Assembly: GCA_039704465.1 (NCBI GenBank) | Contig: JASFAU010000011.1 | Coordinates: 558,001 to 622,000 of the forward strand | DNA length: 64,000 bases | Reading direction: 5' to 3' | Origin: Plasmodiophora brassicae | Taxonomy: Eukaryota; Endomyxa; Phytomyxea; Plasmodiophorida; Plasmodiophoridae | Shown here: positions 56,946-64,000 of the stretch, in pieces | Layout of the letters: each line of letters starts with the position of its first letter | How positions within the stretch are numbered: the stretch's first letter is position 1 | Translations under genes and position numbers: made by a program | Notes under the pieces: model-generated | Seen by the model: the letters and a program-made list of their open reading frames with translations, nothing else | Told to the model about the DNA's origin: nothing | Databases searched by the model: none

Positions 56946-57098
56946 TCCTAGAAGATCCAAATCGCGTGCCGTTCATAATATCAGACTAGCTAAACACCAT
57001 ATCACCAATACGATATCAGGGCAACCGCAATCTGTTCCAAGAAGATCCAATTCGCGTGCCGTTGATAATATCCGAGTAGCTAAACATCATATCATCAG
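56946..57098. repeat. direct repeat of about 63 bp, 90 bp apart, before the propeller gene
   Basis: Copies begin near 56946 and 57036. Both run from AGAAGATCCAA through GCGTGCCGTT and TAGCTAAACA to CATATCA, differing at a handful of sites. The second copy ends within 10 bp of the ATG at 57106, so one copy sits where the 5' UTR or core promoter should be. Confidence 0.9.
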
Positions 57099-57105
57099 TC
57101 ATCTC

Positions 57106-58467
57106 ATGGGTTCTGTCATCGTCGTTATCGCAATCGCTGGTCTTCAAATTCTATCGGCCGCTGCGCTATCATGTCGTGCCGATGGTGCTTGCGCCATTTA
57201 CGTCCCAACGGGGATAGATTCAGCCCAGAATCCCTGCTATAGTTACGATGGCACAAATCTGGTTCTGACTCTTTGGCATGGAGGTTATAATCTTGCTCCT
57301 GCAGGCGTCTATTCCATGTCGATCACGAGCAGCGGTCCATTGAAGACCATTGTCAATGACAACTCCCGTGCGTTTGTGAATCTGCCTGGGTCGTGCTGGA
57401 GCGCTCACGGGACCATCACGCTCGCTGCCGATGGCGCTACGACTGATGAGGTATCAGTCGTGAATTCGGACGGTTCTGGTTATCATCAGGTGACCAATCA
57501 CAACGGAGCGAGCTATATCGAACCGAGCTTTTCGTCCGACGCCAATCGGATCGTGTTCGAGTCGTCGATCTCTTCTACATCGGCAGAAATCTGGATGGTT
57601 AATTCGGACGGAACCGGTCTGAAAAGGCTGACTTCAGGTTCGCAAGATCGTCAGCCGAATTGGTCCCCAAAAGGCGATAAGATTCTGTTCCAAAGGTTCA
57701 CAAACGACTGGGCGATTTACACGATGAACACTGATGGAAGCAGTATAACCCGAGTGACGCCAACGACATGGTCGTCGACCGATGCAGCGTTCTCTCCTGA
57801 TGGACAATTCATCGTCTTCTCAGGTGCCGACAGCACGACCGTTGGCGCTCGTATCGCCATCGTGTCGATATCGGGCTCAACGAACCCGGTCTTTATCACG
57901 AATAGTGCTGGGTATGATGGGGCAGCGAGCTGGTCTCCCGATGGATCATCCATAGCCTTTGAGACATCGACGAATCCGAATGCTAATTCACCGACGTCCA
58001 TCTATCAGATATCGGTACCGATCAAGTTCAGGCCGTCGTCACCGTCGTCGACTCCTGCAACCTCGAAATCAACGCCGACTGGAACGATATCGAAGCCAGC
58101 TCCAACACCATCGACGTCTGGTCCAACCCCGAGACCAATGCCGATTGGAACGATATCGAAGCCAGCTCCAACACTATCGACATCTGATCCAATACCGACT
58201 TCAGTTCCACAACGCTCCGATCCGACCTCAAATCCTTCGCCGACTGTATCGTCGCCACGAATCGTGACCTCGAAGCCGATAAAGATCTCAACGACCCCAA
58301 CCTCATCTTCGAAACCGTATGAGGGTGTTCCATTATCGTCTAAGGCCTCGACCGCTGCGATTGCGAGCAGTATGACCACTACATTGGTAACGGCTCGGAC
58401 GAACAGAACGACAGCTCAATCTCTGAACTCTTTCCTCAACAGGTCATCGCGATCCTCGTGTTCTTGA
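57106..58467 (+). CDS. secreted TolB/PD40-type beta-propeller protein with Ser/Thr/Pro stalk
   Basis: Single exon; ATG 57106 chosen because it opens a signal peptide ('MGSVIVVIAIAGLQILSAAA'). 453 residues. After a Cys-containing N-terminal part come PD40-like repeats: 'EIWMVNSDGTGLKRLTSGSQ', 'QPNWSPKGDKILFQR', 'DAAFSPDGQFIVFSGAD' and 'GAASWSPDGSSIAFETS'. These match TolB-type blades, common in bacteria. The last 140 residues are a mucin-like Ser/Thr/Pro region with internal repeats ('TISKPAPT' twice), likely O-glycosylated, ending without a GPI-type tail. It probably acts outside the cell. Codon use looks AT-richer than neighbours, and the lack of introns fits horizontal origin, which is inference. 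Confidence 0.85.
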   Translation: MGSVIVVIAIAGLQILSAAALSCRADGACAIYVPTGIDSAQNPCYSYDGTNLVLTLWHGGYNLAPAGVYSMSITSSGPLKTIVNDNSRAFVNLPGSCWSAHGTITLAADGATTDEVSVVNSDGSGYHQVTNHNGASYIEPSFSSDANRIVFESSISSTSAEIWMVNSDGTGLKRLTSGSQDRQPNWSPKGDKILFQRFTNDWAIYTMNTDGSSITRVTPTTWSSTDAAFSPDGQFIVFSGADSTTVGARIAIVSISGSTNPVFITNSAGYDGAASWSPDGSSIAFETSTNPNANSPTSIYQISVPIKFRPSSPSSTPATSKSTPTGTISKPAPTPSTSGPTPRPMPIGTISKPAPTLSTSDPIPTSVPQRSDPTSNPSPTVSSPRIVTSKPIKISTTPTSSSKPYEGVPLSSKASTAAIASSMTTTLVTARTNRTTAQSLNSFLNRSSRSSCS

Positions 58468-58626
58468 TGATGTGTTGAAGAGTATGATGTTCACATTGTA
58501 CCTCAATACACTGAGATTCTCAAGTATTTAAGAAGTCGAACATGGCGTATTTTCAAGAACGTGGGTAGTTAGGTGGTGCCGGACTGCCGGCGCACTCCAC
58601 GCGCGCAAATGTTGGTGTGTGTCATA

Positions 58627-59988
58627 TAGTGGTCGGCGAGGTTTGGTTTCGAACCAAAACCGGCAAAACCAAACCGAACTGGGCCGTTTGGTTTGGCCTT
58701 TCCGTATACGGTTTGGTTCAGCTCGGTTTAGTTTGGTGGTTATCGCAAACCGGTTTGAACCGGTTTGCAAATTTGAAACCGGTTTAAACCGTGGTTTAAC
58801 TGGTCACTGGGCTACCTATGTACATAGGCAGTCCGCCACGGTGTCCGGGCTCCGGCGTCGGGCGTATCACTCCGCCCGCGCCCGCCGCGCTTGTTCCTGC
58901 AACGTGAAACGAAGCACCTGCCAGGCACCATGCCAGCTCCTCGCTCTGCTGCGTCGCCCGGTCGAAGCGGCTCGTCGGTTTCTTCGGATAGTGGCGCCGT
59001 TGTCGAGCTTAATGCTTCACGGTCTTGCCCAAATGATGAGCCACTGCCGGGATATGCTGGCGTCGTGTGATCGTGGCAGCATGCTGCGAGAAGCGATACC
59101 TTCTGCACTTGAGTATCATCAAAGTATGACCAATACCTGAATTCCGATGTAGCCTTGATTCCCATGTTCCTTGACCCAAGGAACGCGAAGCCTGAAGGTG
59201 TGGACCTAGTTAAGTGCAGGCGGTTGATCGTCGAAGTTCATCTTATGAGCTATAACGCGTCGTCGGACGCGGAATTCCCTCACGATGTGCCTCATCCTGC
59301 TACATACGACGACCTGTGACAGCGGACACAGTGCTGACACGTACGAATAGGGTATGCTTGGAACCATTGCTGCGTTTTGACATAATCTATCGATCGGTTA
59401 TCCCTGGACGGCATCGACAAAGAGCTATCGTCTTACATTGCTGCGGTCGACGAGAACGTGCAGCTACAGATATAGTCCGCTGGTGGCAAGATCATTGTAA
59501 CAAGTTCAGAAGGTTGTATCCCATGGCGGTGGATTACCTGGCAGCCCCAGCTACCTCGATTCCATCCGAGCGTGCTAACAGCACAGCTAGGCGGATTTTT
59601 GGTGATCGTGAAACGCTGTCGAACGCCATGTTCAAAGCGGAAATCTGTGTTTCCTCTTGGATGGGTCTCTTCCATCGACTCGATGTTACAATTCCTGACG
59701 ACGTCAAACAGGCCTTTCGACATTTGCAAAGTACGATAAGTTCTGCTGAGCTGCGTGAGCTGGCAAGCAGCGACTCGGTCGTCAAGCTTCTCATCGACGA
59801 GCTGGATTATGACAAAGGCTCGTAGATTACCATTTTCTGCGACTCATAAACCGCGGTTTGTTTGGTTCGGTTTCGGTTTAGTTCGGTTCCCAGGTCCACG
59901 GTTTAGTTCGGTTCAGTTTAGCAGGCCTGAGGGCCGTTTGGTTTGGTAAAAAACCGGTTCAAACCAAACCAAACCGCGCCGACCCCAG
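58627..59988. mobile_element. degenerate hAT-family DNA transposon
   Basis: The ends are short terminal inverted repeats sharing GGTCGGCG followed by (A/C)GGTTTGGTTT, in inverse orientation at 58627 and 59988. Both ends continue about 150 bp as dense subterminal AAACCG/CGGTTT motifs, typical of hAT transposase-binding regions. The interior carries a broken hAT transposase. The flanking 8-mers do not match, so the target-site duplication has decayed or the boundaries are off by a few bases. Length is about 1.36 kb, short for an autonomous element. Confidence 0.78.
59150..59825 (+). pseudogene. hAT transposase remnant including the dimerisation domain
   Basis: The last frame (59316-59825) ends with 'LAAPATSIPSERANSTARRI', the conserved hAT C-terminal dimerisation motif, followed by the usual helical tail. 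Upstream in another frame, 'IPMFLDPRNAKPEGVDLVK' resembles the LDPR block before it, and an in-frame TGA occurs near 59317. Frames shift at least once, and no N-terminal BED zinc finger or first catalytic Asp region is readable. Not functional. Confidence 0.75.
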
Positions 59989-60329
59989 TCTCCAAAAATG
60001 CGCAACAATGACTGCGGGCGCCAAAACAAGCTTTGTCACTCGAAGAACATAGGGCATCTCTGCGTTCAACAATGCTGACGATTCGTACAGTTCCTACGAC
60101 TTTAATTCCATTCTCTTCTTCTGGGACTTTTAGTCTCCTCGAGAACCACAGGAGGCTAAAAGTTAGCCGTGTCAGCGGTAACGTATTGACGATGTGAAGC
60201 TGCTGTGGGTTACGGACTTACGGCGCAGTCGACAGCTGCGCAACGCTGCATTTCCAAAAAGTGCGTCAGTGGCTGGACTGGACGGGGAACGCCGCCCTGA
60301 AAGAGTGCAGTGGATCGTCGCGTCGAACG
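59989..60329. other. intergenic, with a small hairpin, upstream of BRF1
   Basis: No gene is seen. Near 60126-60163 a 14-bp inverted repeat (ACTTTTAG(T/C)CTCCT) forms a hairpin with a 10-base loop. The stretch must include the BRF1 promoter. No TATA box stands out. Confidence 0.5.
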
Positions 60330-62360
60330 ATGCCGTGCCACTGCGGTGGCACCGACATCGAGTACAACCAGTCGCGCGGTGATGCGACATGCATGTCCTG
60401 CGGGGCCGTCCTGTCCGAAAACCAGATCGTCACCGACCTGAGCTTCGTCCAGGATGCGGCCGGGTCGTCGTCGATGGTCGGGCAGTTCGTGCCGGCCTCC
60501 GGTCCCGTGCCACTCGGCGCCGGCGCACGCCAGCAGCGTGGCGGCAAGTTATATACCACAGAGTCGCGGGAGGTGACGATTGCCAGGGGGCGGGCCAGAA
60601 TTCAGCACGTCGCCATGCTTCTGCAAATGACGAGGCACCATTGCGAAGCCGCCAATCGTCTCTTCATGCTTGCGATTCAACACAATTTTATCCAGGGACG
60701 GAAGACCGACCACGTCGTCGCCGCGTGTCTCTATATTGTTTGCAGACGTGAGAAGACGCAGCACTTGCTGATCGATTTCAGCGACGTTCTGCAAACCAAC
60801 GTGTTCATTCTTGGTTAGGTTCACCGTGTCGGTCCCGTGTTACGGCAGGGGGTGGCTGACGGCACTTCTCAACAGGGAAAACGTTCATGAAGTTCGTACG
60901 CTTGCTGAACATTTCGATGCCCATTATCGACCCGTCGTTGTTCGTACACCGGTTCGCGGCACGGCTCGAGTTTGACGACAAGACGCATTTGGTGGCGATG
61001 ACTGCGCTGAGACTTGTTTCGCGAATGCGTCGCGATTGGATGGCCGTTGGTACGATGGCCTGTTGCTGCTTCGCGCCTAATTGCGTTGCTGACGGCATCA
61101 CGATAGGTCGTCGTCCCGCAGGAATCTGTGGAGCCTCCCTGATCATTGCAGCGCGCCTGCACGGGTTCCGAAGATCCCAGAAAGAGGTCGGGCGCATCGT
61201 CAAGATCTGTGAAGCCACACTTCGTAAGCGGATCCTGGAGTTCATTGAGACGCCGTCCGCCTACCAGACGGTGTCGGAGTTCAATGCGACGCCTGACGAC
61301 TTTGCTGCCGAAATGGATCCTCCATCGTTTCGTGCAGCGCATCGCTTTGTCCAACGACACGAGGTGAAGAACGTGAGCAGTGACGACAGCGAGGATGCTG
61401 GCGCAGAAGACATCGACGAGGACGAATTGCAGTCCGAGATGCAGAAAGTTCTGAACTCGAACGAGATGAACGAATTGTCACGAGAACTGGCTGCAGACGT
61501 CAGCCAGACGCCGCCCGTGCCTTCGGTAGGACCGAATTTCGATGCTGATGAAAGCGTCTGATCGCTTCTGTGTTTGCAGACTACCGGAGGCGAACCTGCG
61601 GCCAGCGAAAATGCTGCTGCGAGTGCTGAGTCCCCTACCGCAGCCGTGTTTGCGAACAAGGGAACTGGAGACGTAGACGGTGGAACGAATTCGGGTGATG
61701 ATGGTCAAACCGCTGTTGAGGAGGAGCTTCCTTCAGGTAGCGACGACGAGGAAATCGACCAGATGCTGCTCTCTGTCAATGAGCAAGCATCAAAAGAGAA
61801 GGTCTGGCTTGAAATCAACAAGGAGTATCTTCAGCAACAGGTTGGCCCTCGTTAGTCCCACCTGCATTGGTCGATTATTCACCTCGTATGTTTACGTCAG
61901 GAAGCGAAATTGAAATGGGAACAAGAGCAGCTGGCCATGGGCATTGAGCCAGATTCGACCAGGCGGAGAAAGCGTAAGAGGCGTGAGGTCAGCCCTGCTG
62001 TGCTTTCGTCTTATGGTGTCCGACTGACACATTGCGATGCAGGTGTCGGCAGAGACGCCGGCGGAAGCCACTATGAATGCGCTTGCATCCACGCGTCAGT
62101 CGTCCAAGATCAACTACGACGTGCTGAAAGACCTATTCGATTCGTCGACGCTCTTGTCGTCTGCTGCGCACCCTAATACCGCTGCTGAACGAGACGGCGC
62201 TGCTGTTGACGAAGACGACATCGTTGAAGACGGGGATGACGTCCCAGACGAGGTCGAAGACCACGAGGAATCCAGAACACTTCGCCAGCAGCTGGTCGGC
62301 GGTGACGCCGACCGTTATGACGAAGATTTGGGTGACTACTATGACGACGACGACGAATAG
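60330..62360 (+). CDS. BRF1: TFIIIB subunit BRF1
   Basis: BRF1 is the TFIIB-related factor that recruits RNA polymerase III to tRNA and 5S genes. Exons: 60330-60813, 60876-61049, 61107-61525, 61580-61840, 61901-61987, 62043-62360 (introns 54-62 nt); 580 residues. Order: zinc ribbon ('CGGTDIEYNQSRGDATCMSC'), two cyclin repeats with 'DHVVAACLYIVCRREKTQHL' and 'GRRPAGICGASLIIAARLHG', an acidic linker, then Brf homology regions including 'SKEKVWLEINKEYLQQQ' and 'SSKINYDVLKDLF', and an acidic C terminus. All junction phases agree. Oddity: the first ribbon pair is Cys-His-Cys (C-x-C) instead of the normal C-x2-C. Confidence 0.97.
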
Positions 62361-62527
62361 GACGCCATCCTGGCCACACTGTAATAACTCTCGTGACGCA
62401 TATAATATAGTCTGGTGTTGCTATGTTATGCCCATCTTCCAAGACGATGGGCTGGATGGGACCGGGGACGACGATCTGGACGAAGGCAGCCGCCGCGGAC
62501 TGCGTGGAGGTCCAGCTCGGAGTCGTC

Positions 62528-63240
62528 ATGAATCGGATCAAGGAGATTGAGCGGATCAACAAGGTCGAGGTGGAGGCGGGCGTCTCGGACGCCGGATCCT
62601 GGCACGCTCAGTACAAGTCCAGCGCGTAGGGCTGCTGTGCATGGTCCATGTGGGTCGGTGCTGACAATCGGTTGTCAGGTACGTGATCGCGTCCGGTCTG
62701 GACTACCGCCTGTCCGAGGGCGATCTCCTCGTCGTCTTCTCACAGTGCGGCGAGATCGTCGACCTGAACCTCATACGCGACAAAGACACGGGCAAATCGC
62801 GAGGATTTGCCTTCATTGCGTACGAGGATCAGCGCAGCACGGTCCTTGCTGTTGATAACTTCAATGGCGCAAAGGTACCACCCGGGCACGTTCATCCTCA
62901 CTACATAGGGTCCGCATTAACCGTTCCACCTCAGGTTGCTGGGCGTGTCATATGCGTCGATCATGTTGCCCAGTACCGTCGGCCAAAGACGTCGCTGAAA
63001 GCGGGCGAGGAAGGCGTCAACGAGACGGACGAAGATTACGACACGCGTCGCCGCCGAATCTGGGACTACACGGCCGACAGGAGAGTCGTTCTGCCAACGA
63101 CATCCGAAGAGCCGGCCGACGTGTCTCGCGAACTGGTCGATGAGGATGCACAAATGAAGCGGATCGAGGCTATCCGACAGAAGCGGAAACTTCGACAGGA
63201 GCAGGAGGCGACGGAAGCCGCCCGATCTGCCAAGTCGTGA
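62528..63240 (+). CDS. RBMX2: RBMX2/Ist3 spliceosomal RRM protein
   Basis: RBMX2 (yeast Ist3/Snu17) is a subunit of the RES complex of the activated spliceosome. Exons 62528-62625, 62679-62874, 62935-63240 (introns 53 and 60 nt); 199 residues. The start 'MNRIKEIERINKVEVEAGVS' and 'SWHAQYKSSA' match the family N terminus. RNP motifs are 'AYVIASGLDY' and 'KSRGFAFIAYED', followed by the highly conserved 'QRSTVLAVDNFNGAK' and 'GRVICVDHVAQYRRPK'. The C terminus is Arg/Glu-rich. Where animals have IFLGGLPY this protein has VIASGLDY, as in several Ist3 homologues. The start lies 167 bp after the BRF1 stop. Confidence 0.96.
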
Positions 63241-63418
63241 TGCAGGTACGTTCGCGTCAGCACGTCAGCGGGGTATGCGCTTGTTGACATTGCATGTGGG
63301 CGCCAGGCCTCCAGGCGATTATCGTGTAATATAGTATGTTCCGAAAGCCCACTTAGATGCTGTATTGAGTAGTAGGCTGTAAAGTGCATACCATGCGTTT
63401 CAGGCCACGTTGGCCGTC

Positions 63419-63951
63419 TTACTGTTCGGCCACCAGCACGCTACCGATACCGATGAGAGTCGGTTGGACGAACGTCACCGGTTTCGGGAAGATCGGCACC
63501 TTGGACCCGTTGAACCTGAATGCCAGTCTCGTCAGCAGGGACGTTGCCAATCAGCAAAGGGCGTATGTGGAGGTAGCATTACGTCTGGCCGCCGTCGGTG
63601 CCGGCATCCAGTCCTGGCAGAAGCAGGCCGACGTTCCTGAAAAAGTCGCCGGTGGCGTTGCGCATGTCGAGATCAGCGAACCCGGTGAAGAAATCGGGAC
63701 TCGGGCGCAACGCGCTGATGCAAGAGATCTGGGGGCATGCGTCAAATGACCCCAGCGCCGGGCGAAGAAACAGCATCCGCTCACAAATGGGTATAGCTCC
63801 GAGACGGTGATGTTCAGTTCCGCGAGCGACGGCGAAGGGACCATGTACGGTCCCGAGATGGCAATGTCCCCGACCTGGTGCATGACGGCGAGGTTATTCA
63901 GCTCCTTGATCAGGTACGTGTCGACGGCGTACTCTGCGAGGACTTCCAGAC
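63419..63951 (-). CDS. Spondin_N-domain extracellular protein, 5' part outside the window
   Basis: Exons approximately 63951-63785, 63728-63583 and 63515-63419, the last two fully in phase (introns 56 and 67 nt, donors GTGAGC and GTAATG); the upstream exons lie beyond 64000. The translated end reads 'SALRPSPDFFTGFADLDMRN', then 'LLLPGLDAGTDGGQTFNGSK' and 'KPVTFVQPTLIGIGSVLVAE'. This matches the Spondin_N pattern of SPDWFvGv..L, lyPwDAGTDsG and P..P. Spondin_N domains occur in animal matrix proteins and scattered bacteria and protists. The visible part lacks the signal peptide. The plus-strand frame 63384-63749 over it is a shadow. Confidence 0.75.
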
Positions 63952-64000
63952 CTGCCACCGGCGAACGTCAGCAAACGGCCGCGGTGGTCGTGGCGGGACA

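Noticed and set aside
56473..57105. N-terminal 211-residue extension of the propeller protein
   Set aside because: It places the signal peptide internally and includes transposon-like and duplicated sequence; ATG 57106 opens a clean signal peptide.
63384..63749. Plus-strand 121-codon frame
   Set aside because: The minus strand splices here into a Spondin_N protein with consistent phases.

Overview
This window is nuclear DNA of a compact, intron-bearing, flagellated eukaryote. There is no operon logic and no rRNA, tRNA or CRISPR array. Genes lie on both strands, often only 10-250 bp apart, and are cut by GT-AG introns mostly 47-67 nt long. The content is eukaryotic throughout: exportin-1, eIF3g, CDK10, exocyst Sec5, TFIIIB BRF1, WDR33, RPAP2. 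RSPH3 and CFAP58 show that the organism, or a recent ancestor, builds motile 9+2 flagella. The sequence looks GC-rich. This fits a small-genome zoosporic protist; a plasmodiophorid/rhizarian or chytrid-like organism are possibilities, but I cannot place it from this window.

Layout. 1-8.6 kb: truncated membrane glycosyltransferase-like gene, radial spoke protein 3 with a ubiquitin-like tail, WDR33, mevalonate kinase and an unrecognised multi-exon gene. 8.8-16.4 kb: an uncertain gene, exportin-1, eIF3g, a gene-poor kilobase and RPAP2. 16.4-17.4 kb: transposon relic with a perfect 57-bp inverted repeat. 17.5-25.4 kb: YqeH-type GTPase with a minisatellite tail, a coiled-coil protein, a Myb/SANT protein, a Costars protein and a secreted helical protein. 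25.4-33 kb: CDK10, an Rtt106-like histone chaperone, an eight-finger C2H2 protein and a protein with a glycogen-binding-like module. 33.6-40 kb: exocyst Sec5, a membrane protein and an unknown nuclear-type protein. 40-45 kb: gene-poor and rich in large inverted duplications, with one disordered membrane protein. 45-56.5 kb: CFAP58, GST zeta, a TSTD2-like rhodanese, a 1,249-residue repeat coiled coil, a TPR protein and a signal-anchored helical protein. 56.5-60 kb: secreted beta-propeller protein and a dead hAT element. 60.3-64 kb: BRF1, RBMX2 and a truncated Spondin_N protein.

Most genes are unlinked housekeeping functions: RNA processing and transcription (WDR33, RPAP2, BRF1, RBMX2, CDK10, Rtt106-like), export and translation (XPO1, eIF3g), exocytosis (Sec5), flagellum (RSPH3, CFAP58) and metabolism (MVK, GSTZ1, TSTD2). 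The unusual material is a set of domain combinations (RSP3 plus ubiquitin-like, a coiled coil on an Rtt106-like domain, the 30.8-32.9 kb glycogen-binding-like protein), an 84-residue coiled-coil repeat array, a TolB-like secreted propeller with a mucin-like stalk, and several long inverted repeats in gene-poor DNA.

Exon boundaries were built by hand from reading frame, GT/AG sites and remembered family conservation. They are precise where an exon list is given and approximate elsewhere.
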